Positions 54,561 to 64,000 of a DNA stretch of 64,000 bases are shown one piece after another (positions within the stretch are counted from its first letter, which is position 1; each line of letters opens with the position of its first letter). Location: positions 4,030,001 to 4,094,000 of the forward strand of contig OZ023184.1 of assembly GCA_963995505.1 (NCBI GenBank), given 5' to 3'. The translations under genes were made by a program, and so were the position numbers. Below the pieces are notes generated by a model, which saw only the letters and a program-made list of their open reading frames with translations, had not been told where the DNA came from and did no database searches. Origin of the DNA: Hypericum androsaemum. Its lineage: Eukaryota > Streptophyta > Magnoliopsida > Malpighiales > Hypericaceae.

Positions 54561-57500
54561 ATGGAGGTGGAGACCCATCAAGTACAGTCCCCGTTGACTT
54601 ACTCCTCCTCACTGGACGCCCTCCTGATCCCCCGCCCCTACCTCTGCCTCCCGGTCAACGAGGACGCCGCCGGGGACGACGACGACGCCGCGGTCAGGCT
54701 TCAGAAGGTGTACCGGAGCTACCGCACCCGCCGTCTGTTGGCTGACTCCGCCGTTGTCGCCGAGGAGCTCTGGTCGGTGGTCCCATTTCTCCTTAACCCT
54801 CTTTTTTTTTAAATTATTTTTCTCTCTTTTACCCTACGACGTCGTTTCATTGTCACGCAGTATCTCGCGTTCCCATATAAATTTGTTCAAGAAAATTCGA
54901 ATGGTCGCCGGTAGATCTCGACTTCGTAAATAGGAAGATGTTGACATTCAGAAAATCAATACTGACTTATTTAAAATCGAGTCAAACAAATTTTTCGTAT
55001 CAAATTTTAACATCGTTTTTTTGGATCCGAATCTTTATAAATTTAATGAGTAATTTTATCTTTCAAAATAAAATGATTAATTTTATTTAAACTTGAGGGA
55101 CTCTCACAGTTACAGTTGACTAATCTGCCAGTCCGTACATATTGTTGACGCTAGTTTTTTTTTTCCTTATTTTTGTTGTAATTGCTAAATGGCTGAGGGT
55201 TTGTGGGTGACGTTGACCAGGTGGGAAGTATTAGACTCGGCGAGGCTCAACCACAGCACTGTTTCTTTCTTCGATAATCCGAAGCCGGAGTCCCCTGTCT
55301 CCCACTTGCGACGCGTCGTCTTGAATGCTTCTAAGGTATGTGAAAATAACGACCAAAACGGGATCAATCCGTTCTAATATCATATTAAAATTTTTATATC
55401 AATTCTAGAACTTTAAAGTAATAGTCATGTTTAATTTGTCACATTTACAATAAGAACACCACGGTAAAATATACATTTATTTATGTATGTTAGGCCACTG
55501 CTTCATGGTCAAAGTCCATTGTGACAGTCCAAAATAAACGGACTATGTTCTTTTTTTGTTTTTTGTTTTTGCTAATTTTTGTGTTTTTTTCCCTGGGGCA
55601 GGTGGGGAAAGGTCTGTCTCTTGATGGTAAAGCACAGAAATTGGCGTTTCAGCACTGGATTGAAGCTGTAAATTACCTCCTCTCCTCTCCTCTCTAACAT
55701 TTGACCTTTTTCTATTTGGGTTTATATTTAAATGTCTATCTCTTGCTAATTATTTTGTTTAATGGTTTGTGATGCGTTCAGATTGATCCGAGGCATCGTT
55801 ATGGACATGGCTTGCATTACTATTATGAAGAGTGGATCAAAGCTGAATCTGGTCAGCCTTTCTTTTACTGGTGAGAGCTTAGATTGTTAGTAGTGACGTT
55901 TGGTAATATAGTGGCTTTTCGGGTGCTTCGGATTGCATGCCATTTGCTCGAACCTTAAGCGATTGGTTCCATCTTTTGCAGGTTGGACATTGGAGATGGC
56001 AAGGAGGTGGATCTCGATGAATATCGGAGGTCTAAGCTCCAGCACCAGTGTATCAAGTATTTAGGACCTGTAAGTGTCACTCTTTGCAGATAGAGGTTTC
56101 TATTGATTATTTGGGTTTTGATATCTACTTATGTTTTGATTTGATTCGCGATGCAGCAAGAGCGACAGCATTATGAATATGACGTTGTCGAAGGCAAAAT
56201 TATTCACAAACAGACCGGTGCCGATCTTGATACAACCAAGGGGAAGCAAGGTTCCAAGTTTATTTTTGTGATGAGCACATCTAAGAAGCTTTATGCGGGC
56301 GAGGTAAGACGAGGATGGATACTCTGTATGGATACGAATGCTCATATTTCTGATTCTGTTTGGGTAGATTTGCTCGCACTGATGCCAATAAATTTGATTT
56401 GAACTCTTGCTTGTAGAAAAAGAAAGGGTCGTTTCATCATTCCAGCTTCCTTGCTGGGGGTGCTACTTTAGCTGCAGGGAGGCTCGAGGCTGAGAATGGA
56501 TACCTGACGGTACGAGTTCTTACTATTTTGTACAGAAATTCCAATTGTTGAGTCGGCATAGTCGAGCCGAGACAGACGGTCAAGAAGTACAAACAATTGA
56601 ATCTTGATTGATGAATGCCATAGCCGAGCTCAACTTTGGTGCAATTGCCGTTGAAAATGAAAATGATTTTTGATTCTTTTGTTGTTTGACGCTCTGCCGA
56701 TTTTTTTCTTCTCGAGAATCATCTATACTTGATCAATATGGGGTCTTGTCTCTTGCATAAATTCATGTTTGATCACTTGCTTTCAGTGGACTTCTATTCC
56801 ACTTCTGTCTTAACTTGGCCAACAATGGCTACCTGCCTCTTGGTTGGTCTCTCGGATTTGTTGTGATAAAATTGCAGATAGTTTTTGACTAATGCCTTGA
56901 ACTCCATTGCCTGGCCTGTGAAAATGACAGTAACCTGGTCCCACAGATTTTCACGCCAGCCAATCTAAAGCTTAAAATTGTGATGATTATTTCGTTGGTC
57001 TTGTACTTCTTCGATAGAGGCGTTATTCAGAAGTCATAACATTCTGAACATAGATATTCTACTAGCTGCTGTTTGATTGAACCTGTCTTCAGTCAGATAT
57101 TTTTATCTGCCACTAATCTAGCTTGAGTTATCTTTCGCAATTTGAGTCATAAAACTATGGTTGCATCCTTATGGACCAGAATGAGATGACCCACCAACTT
57201 ATAGTCTGATTTGTGTTTATCATGCAGTCCATCTCACCGTATAGCGGACATTACCGGCCAACAGAAGATAGTTTTGAGAGCTTTTTATCCTTTCTCAGGG
57301 ATAACGGGGTCAACCTTCAAGAGGTTAAGGTAATATGTTTCTTGCTGATGTTCCATCCTTGAACTCGATATCATTGCCTAAATCTTACTGAGACTGAATA
57401 GTGCATTAAGGATAAGTTGCTGATACTTTGTCTCGCATTCATTTGTGTAGATCAAGAAGGCCAATGAAGAATCCGATACCTATGAAGAAGGAAAATCTGG

Positions 57501-57912
57501 AAGACCAGAGTTGCCTAAGCCAAACAGTTTTCAGCTGCCGGAACAGGAAACTCCTGACGAGAAAACAATTTCCACCCCAAGCCAACAACCAGAAATGAAA
57601 ACCGAGTACAAGAGGACTCTATCCGGAGGGATTCAAAGCCCTCGGACAGAGGTGCCACAGAAAGCTATACTGCAGAGACTCAACTCAAAGAAAGCAGCAA
57701 AGTCATACCAACTGGGTCACCAGCTAACTCTAAAGTGGTCAACGGGAGCTGGTCCGAGAATCGGGTGCGTCAAAGATTACCCTGCCGAACTCCGGCTGCA
57801 GGCCTTTGAGTATGTTAACCTGTCACCGAGAACTCCAGGCACTCCATCTTCCTACAGGCGCTTTGCTTGTCTTGCATCACCTACAACTCCTCTGGCAACC
57901 CCACACTCCTAA
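54561..57912 (+). CDS. IQM family calmodulin-binding protein, complete 9-exon gene, 457 aa
   Basis: Exons: 54561-54772, 55221-55335, 55602-55667, 55782-55870, 55982-56069, 56157-56303, 56417-56509, 57228-57329, 57451-57912. All junctions are GT-AG and phases join to 458 codons with the stop. An IQ-type motif, [12 protein letters not shown], is at residues 47-58 and would bind calmodulin without needing calcium. The body contains the blocks characteristic of plant IQM proteins: [112 protein letters not shown] and [19 protein letters not shown] proteins have been linked to calcium signalling, stress and hormone responses and stomatal control; the substrate or activity of the body domain is not established. 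It is the only intact copy among four in the window. The C-terminus ends [11 protein letters not shown]. Confidence 0.93.
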
Positions 57913-59004
57913 TGGTGATGTGCCCTCCTGCAACTAGAATGCGAGTATTTATAGTGCTTTTGTCCTAGTGGAACTTCAGTAGGTGTGAATAGCTTAGCCT
58001 AGTTGTGTTCGCTTCCAGCCACTTCGACCTTGACTTTTTTCCTAACCCAAATAGTTCATGCTAGTATTTGGTCAAATGGATACTGAGTAGATTCAAAAAA
58101 ATCTAGCAACCATGTGTTGGTATTCCAAGAGAATTACAATCCCAAAAAAATGAAGAGCCCTAAAGATACAATTAGTATAAAAAATTTGCATGTGTTCTCA
58201 ATCCATGGAAGGAAAAGCCCATAATGGAAAATGGGTTTCCGGTGCTGAGCCCATTTTTGGATTTACCGCCAGGGCAAAGGGTAACTACCTGTAACACGAG
58301 AGGTAAAAAGGGTAAAAACTAGGGTCACATCGCTAATGTTATCCCAATTCCACAAACCAAAAAACAAATTATTATTCCGATTCCCGACAAAAGAGTAGGC
58401 TATAACGCGCAGAGGAGCAGCAACGGCAGCCAGTTGGAACCAAGTGGGCAATTAGTAACCACAGTTGTGCTTGTAGTTGTACCCCAAAATCTATTTTACC
58501 ATAAAACTAAAATTTGATATACCAAATTGTTAAAATTTTACAAGTAACTTATCGATCCTAATCCATAAACCTAATGTTTATATATTTCATCGGTGGATAT
58601 GAGTTTAAAGTAACAAATTGTTTACATATCAACTATTACCCACATCGTACTAATCAGTGCACCGACTAATCAAAAAATGAATTACAATTGCCACAAAAGA
58701 CGACAAAATTATTCGATATTTAATCTGTAAAATATCTTCTAAAAAAACTGTAAAATTATATGTCAAACAATTTATTTACAACTGATTCAATGTCGTGTGG
58801 CTGATACTCTGATAAATCATACTCTAACAATATGCTATGATCACTACATTTTTATTTTTCCTATATTTTATTTAGATAACGTTTAAGGGAATTAATTTTT
58901 CCAAATGTATGCGGTCCATTTGTGCCATTGCATAATCAATAAAAATTAATAATGTTATTATGTGATAATAAATATAGGACTAGATGGAGTTCTAAGTTCT
59001 ACCA
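57913..59004. other. IQM 3' flank and spacer
   Basis: The first ~80 bp (GCAACTAGAATGCGAGTATTT) is the undisturbed version of the Copia target site. The rest is AT-rich, with no exon or element ends recognised. Confidence 0.5.
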
Positions 59005-60347
59005 AAAAAATTAGGAAAAAGTCCACTTAAGTACCCTGTGGCATCGTAAAAAATCAAGTCAGTACCCTGTGGTTTAAAATGTATCAATTGAGTCAAACGT
59101 ATTCCAATTAACATCAATTAGAGGCTCGGGCAGCTGCCAAGACCCTACCTGTCCTGCCCGGACTTTGCCCAGCCACCCAGATCAGCCACCCAGATCAGCC
59201 ACATCATAATTTAATGCTGACGTGGCGCCACGTGGTATCCCCTCTCCCCTAATTCTCTGTCCCCTTTCTTCCTCATCTTCTTCCCACTCATCTCCTTCTT
59301 CCCTATATCTCATCCATCATCCTTCCTTCTCTCTTTTTTTATAAGTACTCTCTACGCGTGGATGCCAATCAGAACACACTGGTGGGCATTAAATCCCATA
59401 ATTGCTAATCACAATGAATCACAAACCCCCCCAACATCCGTAATCCCTAATCAAAGAACAAAACACGAGGAGAGAGAAAGAACAAAAATGAGAGGTAGAC
59501 AAGTACAGAGAGAGGGAGGGGAAAGAGAAGCTAACCTTGGCAGCGGCGGCCAGGATCAATCGGACGGTTGAGGTTGGACGGAGATCATTTGGGAGAAGAG
59601 AGAGGTTAGAGAAAGAGGAGTATTTCGAAGGAGAGAGACACAGTTGGCCTCTCGTATTCAGCTAACCTTGCCGTCGTCGCGGGCGGCACAGAGGTGGGAG
59701 TTAGTACAGGACTCATCGCCTCGTCGAGGGCGAGCTCTAGCACCTGGCCTGCCTCCCATTGCCGGGGAACAACAGCCGGCGGTAGGTCGAGGCGAATTAT
59801 GGAGCGGATGAGCACTTCCCCGGAGGAGCTTCAACCAACGGTGGAGGCGTGCGTCTGTGGGCTCCGATTTCTCTTTTTTTTCATTTTTTATTTAGCGAGG
59901 TTAGGAGCTTTTTTCTGGGTATTGTGTTTTTATTTGCTCTTGTGGGTTTTTGGTTTTTGGTTTCTGGGTTCTTGTGGGTTCAATCTTTAAATTTTGATCG
60001 CTAGCACTTTGATTTTGGAAGGATGTTTGGGGACGACGATAGCGACTCCAATCTTGATGACGATTCAAGATGGTGGAATCTCATTCAATTTGTTCAACAG
60101 AGAGGGGAGAGTGGGAGAGAGAGGGAAGGAGAAGAGATGCCATGTCATCAGATTTTGCTGATGTGGCCGATCTAGTTGAATAGGCAGGGTCCGGTCAGGT
60201 CCGGGCAACTCCAGGCTGCTGCCCGGGCCTCTAATTGATGTTAATTGGAATAAGTTTGACTCAATTGATACGTTTTAAACTACATGGTACTGACTTGATT
60301 TTTTACGATACCACATGGTACTTAAGTTGACTTTTTCCAAAAAATTA
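59005..60347. mobile_element. 1.33-kb Mutator-like element with 9-bp TSD, relative of 44109-44923
   Basis: The element is 59014-60338. Ends GGAAAAAGTCCACTTAAGTA and TACTTAAGTTGACTTTTTCC are inverted; AAAAAATTA flanks it at 59005-59013 and 60339-60347. The inverted arms of ~200 bp contain the same GATGTTAATTGGAATA and GGGCAGCTGCC phrases as the 815-bp element. The interior is different: CT-rich leader-like text (59240-59340) and GC-rich exon-like sequence (59500-60000) with a frame MGVSTGLIASSRASSSTWPA. I do not recognise the product. It could be a gene-fragment-carrying (Pack-MULE type) member. Confidence 0.88.
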
Positions 60348-61025
60348 ATTCAACGGAATTCCTCTCTCTCCTTTATATCAGCCTCTGAATTAAGTCCAAC
60401 AGCCAATCCGAGCGTCGATTAGAATACACAGAACATAGATTCCAATTCCGCGGTTTCCCCGACAAGCGGCAAAAACCAAATCTACCCATCCGATCCGTCT
60501 TAAAAACTGCAAATGATATCCAGCCAAGTGTACCCCCTGCCTCCCCACCACGTGTCAATCTCCCGATCTGCATGTCCCCCAATCCGCAACTTCAATAAAA
60601 TAGACAGCCCAATCATTCCCCATTCTGCCCTTCACCTCACCCCTCGTAGAAAAAATACCAACCAACCAATGCTTAAATCAATTAGGTATTTATTTTAATT
60701 TAACCTGTTTTGAACTTTTGATTTAGAGTTTGTTCAATATTGAGAGCCTTTAAATATCTAACTTTGATTAAATCCATTGGACATAATATATTAAAAAGAA
60801 ACGTGTCCGGGAGAGATGCAGGGGCCAAATGGGGAAAGAAAAGGAGAAAGCCCTAAAGGCACCCCCCTTGTCTTGAGCTGGCTTGACACGTGGCGCTCTT
60901 ACACGACCTCCGGCTGGAGGTTACCTTCCCTCGAAGTACTGCAATTTTTAATTTTCTCCTGCTGCTTGCTCTTCACTACTTCAAAGGTTGGATTTTTAAC
61001 TGCCTATTTTTTTTTATGGGAAAGA
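60348..61025 (+). promoter_or_regulatory. Upstream region of the bZIP gene
   Basis: 60350-60660 holds CT-rich, fairly GC-balanced text with no recognised exon. TAATATATTAAAAAG near 60785 is a possible TATA region, and CACGTGGCG at 60888 is a G-box/ABRE-like site that would suit bZIP autoregulation or stress control. The leader then leads into ATG 61026. Confidence 0.4.
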
Positions 61026-63441
61026 ATGGGACCGGAGAGACGGAGAGATGCGAGCTCCGACGAGGCGGAGGAGTCGTCGTCGTTGTCGTCCTCGTCTGCG
61101 GAGGCGGCGGATCGGATGGAGCTGGAGGCGGCGGAGGCTCTGGCGGTGCTGGCCCACTCGGCGGGGAGAAGAGGCGATAGCGGCAGCGGGGGGAAATGGG
61201 GGGGAAAGGGGAAGCGGGGAAGGTGCAAGCGAGTCAAGAGTGAGTCGCCTCCCGACGACCCGCCCGTTGACTCGGTCCCCGATCCGCCTCTGGTTAGTGT
61301 TGAAGCTCGCTTCTTTTTTATACCCTTTTTTCAGACAGGAATCTGAACGGTCGTTAAAATTGTGTTTTTGTCTCTCTCTGCCCTTGCATATTAAGCAAGT
61401 TTTGGTTTTTTCCACTTTCTAATTATAGATAAGCGAGTTTCTAATTGTGGGGTTTTGTCCTTTTTTTTCTTTTGTTTTTTAGATTCAAGACCGAACATTC
61501 AGGATATAGTGATACTTGTGTCCAGTGAGATTCTGAAAAGTTGCCTTTTGTTATCCTTAAATATTGTTCTTGTGCTGGACTTGAGAAAAAAAAGTGATCT
61601 TTGTTTCATAGCAAGATCGAGGGGTGGCAACCGGGGATCGAGGTGGGCCCACAGGATGCACGAACGTGCTGCCGGATCTGGCAAAGGCTGAACTAGAGGC
61701 TGAGCCGGAGACTGACGTGCCTAAGCCGAGCCCCAGCTGCACGAAAAGCCTCCACGGAGTTGGTGCCGGTAGGTCTAGGCAGAACTTAACTGAGGTATGG
61801 TTTTTTCCTCCTGTATTTGTTTTTTCTACATTAGCTGGTGGGGCTGTGGGGTTACCGAAGCTAGTTTTGGCGTGCAGGAGGAAAAGGAAGCTCGGAGATT
61901 GCGTCGGGTGCTGGCTAATAGAGAGTCGGCCAGGCAGACTATTCGACGTAGGCAGGTAAGCTGGTGCTCAAGCTTTTACCGTGCCACAAATGTTGTCGAA
62001 TGTCATTAGTTTGTTGTGAGGCCAACAAGTATCCTCGTAGATGCTTGGTTTCGGGATGCAATATCTTTATATCGTACATAATCCACTTCTCTTAGTTTAA
62101 GTGGACGTGATACTCATTTTGGATTTCGAATATCATCTTTCAAGCCTAATTCTGTTTTCTTGTCTAGGCTGTATGTGAGGAGTTAACTAAAAAAGCTACT
62201 GATCTGGCATGGGAAAATGAAAATCTGAAGAGGGTAAGCCAGCATTATATGATCGTTTTCCCGTCAACGAGCTAACCCTATGTTCCACTCTGGATTTAGA
62301 CTTTTAACACAATTATTTTATGAATTACATTGTCATTTTGGATGCCTAGAGCTTGTACCTCGAGCAACTTTTTTGACACGATCTTCTCTTCTTCCTATTC
62401 TTGACGGCTGTGATGAGAGCAGGACAAGGAATTGGCTTTGAAAGAGCATCACTCCTTGGAAATTCTAAATAAACGCTTGAAATCACAGGTGGACAATCTA
62501 TTTCCTTTCCTCTACAAGAATTTATCCATTTTCTTTCAGAAATGCAGTTTCTTCTCGCCAAGTGCGATCTTGACAGATTTTGGCCTTTGTGTCTCATTTT
62601 GCAGATGACCAAGGCATTAAAAGTTGAGATGGAAGAAGCAAGAGAACTTAAGCTAGTCTGTGACGACAAGCTCAGCACCCAAAGAACACATGGTCATACT
62701 CTTGTAAAGGATAGACAGCCATTTTCACCCCTTTGTTGGCCAGCTGTTGTGCAATCCACAAAAGTCCAATCACAGAATGGACTCCAAAATGCTGTTCCAA
62801 TCCCTTCAAACATCCCTATGCCACCTAATGGAAAGTTTGAATCATCGTGGCAGCTACAAGAGAACGCCCTCCAGGTAAATGGGCCAAGAACACCTTTATA
62901 CTTGGTTCCATGCCCTTGGTTCTTCCCAGTACCTGAGCACGGAAATGAATTCCTTCCTCGGCCTTCGGTCAGGATGAATCATATGCAGGACTCAGATTCT
63001 GTTAGTAACTTATGTGAGGATGTTGCACCTTCCAACTGTGCTGCACCGACAGAGAACTTGTTCCCCTTGCAAGTTAAGTTAGAAGCTACGAGCCCCGGGG
63101 AAGTCAAGCTTATGACTGATCTTAATGAAGCACCATTAGAATGTCAGCCAGAAGAAGACTCTGATGAATGGCTCTTAACTTCTTTAGCTCTTAGTTCAGT
63201 TACTCCAGCAACTCCCATCAAACATGAGATATCCTCTCAGTCAGAACACAATCCTGAGAAGGATAATCCTATTAGAGCTAGTCAAATAGGAAATGATTTC
63301 GCTCATAGAAATCTCCGCCAATGTAATTTCCGAGGAAAGCAACTGGCGAATGCAGCTGCTGCAGCAGAGGCAAGGAGAAAAAGAATGGAATTAACTAGGA
63401 TGAAGAACCTCCATGGACGCCAATGCAAGACAAGCTGTTGA
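61026..63441 (+). CDS. bZIP transcription factor with long C-terminal region, complete 6-exon gene, 498 aa
   Basis: Exons: 61026-61292, 61612-61794, 61878-61955, 62168-62233, 62423-62488, 62605-63441. GT-AG junctions, all phase 0, sum 499 codons with the stop. The acidic, serine-rich N-terminus (SSDEAEESSSLSSSSAEAAD) has MELEAAEALAVLAHSA. The basic region is in exon 3 (RRVLANRESARQTIRRRQ, residues 159-176), and the zipper has Leu at 182, 189, 196, 210 and 217 with Ala at 203. In this register the residue eight after the invariant Asn164 is Ile172, where bZIPs normally have Arg (or Lys). The C-terminal half contains YLVPCPWFFPVPEHGNEF, EDSDEWLLTSLALSSVTPA and a basic end AAAAEARRKRMELTRMK. It should be a nuclear regulator. 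The subgroup is unclear; it resembles the unusual plant bZIPs with a PWFFP block. The start choice rests on the frame and the splice-consistent exon 1. Confidence 0.9.
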
Positions 63442-64000
63442 GCTGTTACCAGGAGATACAAATAGGATTTTAACCATTTTTGTTGTGGAGCTAAGCAGTC
63501 CAACATGTTCCCCTTGATAGTAGCGTTGAAGGGCCGGAACACCTGCAAACACAAGAGTCTGAGCTCAGTTTCCTTTTTTACAAGAATGCTGGAGCTTTGG
63601 GTTCTCTTGCCATTCTCATCCAACTTGTGAGCCGAGTCGGAGGTGACTGCATTGTGGAAGCATCTGCTCGGCAATAACAAGGAAAGATGGGCGTTGGAGA
63701 GTCGAAGATTAATAGTACAATATAATATTTTGTTCTTCTTTCTTTTCTTATAGGGAAGGATGGCTGGGATTGGGAAGGAAAACATGATGCTGCCATTTTG
63801 ATGGTCTCAAAGAAGGAGAGGGCGGCAAAACAAATTCGGACGATAAGTAGTATAACCGAAACAGAACTGAGAAACAGAATTGAAGCCTGCTGATGGTTTC
63901 GTCGTCTTGATATGTTTGAACCACGGTGCACGCCATTTTTATCCCGGATAGTGCATTTACAAGTTTTGGTATGATGTAATAACTTATGATTCGGTTCTAC
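63442..64000 (+). other. 3' UTR and downstream flank of the bZIP gene
   Basis: Non-coding sequence follows the TGA. Frames on the opposite strand across 63303-63931 overlap the last exon or have no domain and are not called. No AATAAA-type signal is clear; GATGTAATAAC near 63972 is a possible far-upstream element. Confidence 0.4.

Noticed and set aside
62346..62678. Minus-strand 110-codon frame in the bZIP gene
   Set aside because: Antisense shadow of exons 5-6 and their intron.

Overview
This window is nuclear genomic DNA of a flowering plant, probably a eudicot. The support is AT-rich intergenic sequence, many short exons with GT-AG introns, plant-only families (IQM calmodulin-binding protein, plant mobile domain protein, atypical A1 aspartic protease, PHO1-like protein, plant bZIP) and nested plant retroelements. 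All gene models were spliced by eye from reading frame, splice consensus and family resemblance. No search was run.

Layout. 1-774 (minus) is the 5' part of a plant mobile domain gene that runs off the left edge, preceded by three unlike satellite blocks (945-1140, 1312-1612, 1622-1966). 2.05-6.5 kb holds a ~165-bp tandem repeat array, small TIR elements with minisatellite cores, and a two-exon gene for a secreted eight-cysteine peptide (4163-5443). 7.9-10.4 kb looks like a TIR element carrying gene fragments and a solo LTR-like insert. 10594-16911 (minus) is a complete 11-exon aspartic protease of 448 aa whose 3.5-kb second intron contains a LINE fragment and a CCCGACC-type minisatellite. 17946-18890 (minus) is a broken PHO1/EXS pseudogene. 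23538-29317 is a full-length LINE with a 15-bp target duplication.

29.9-58 kb is a duplicated district centred on an IQM gene. It contains one intact copy (54561-57912, 9 exons, 457 aa), one decayed full-length copy (32232-34955) interrupted in its 3' flank by a 7.5-kb Copia element (34981-42475), and two fragments (31115-31470 and 42590-42925). The 2.6-4.7 kb region is also duplicated at 43.57-46.06 kb, where the cysteine-peptide gene keeps only its signal-peptide exon. TIR elements with long arms (44109-44923, 48893-50336, 50680-51038, 59014-60338) and two 5'-truncated LINEs (51.2-53.8 kb) fill the gaps. The window ends with an intact 6-exon bZIP gene (61026-63441, 498 aa) that has an Ile at the normally Arg position of its basic region.

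The genes do not form a pathway. The likely functional genes are the aspartic protease, IQM and bZIP genes, possibly the cysteine-rich peptide gene and the plant mobile domain gene. The rest is mobile DNA, its relics, and duplicated or decayed gene copies.
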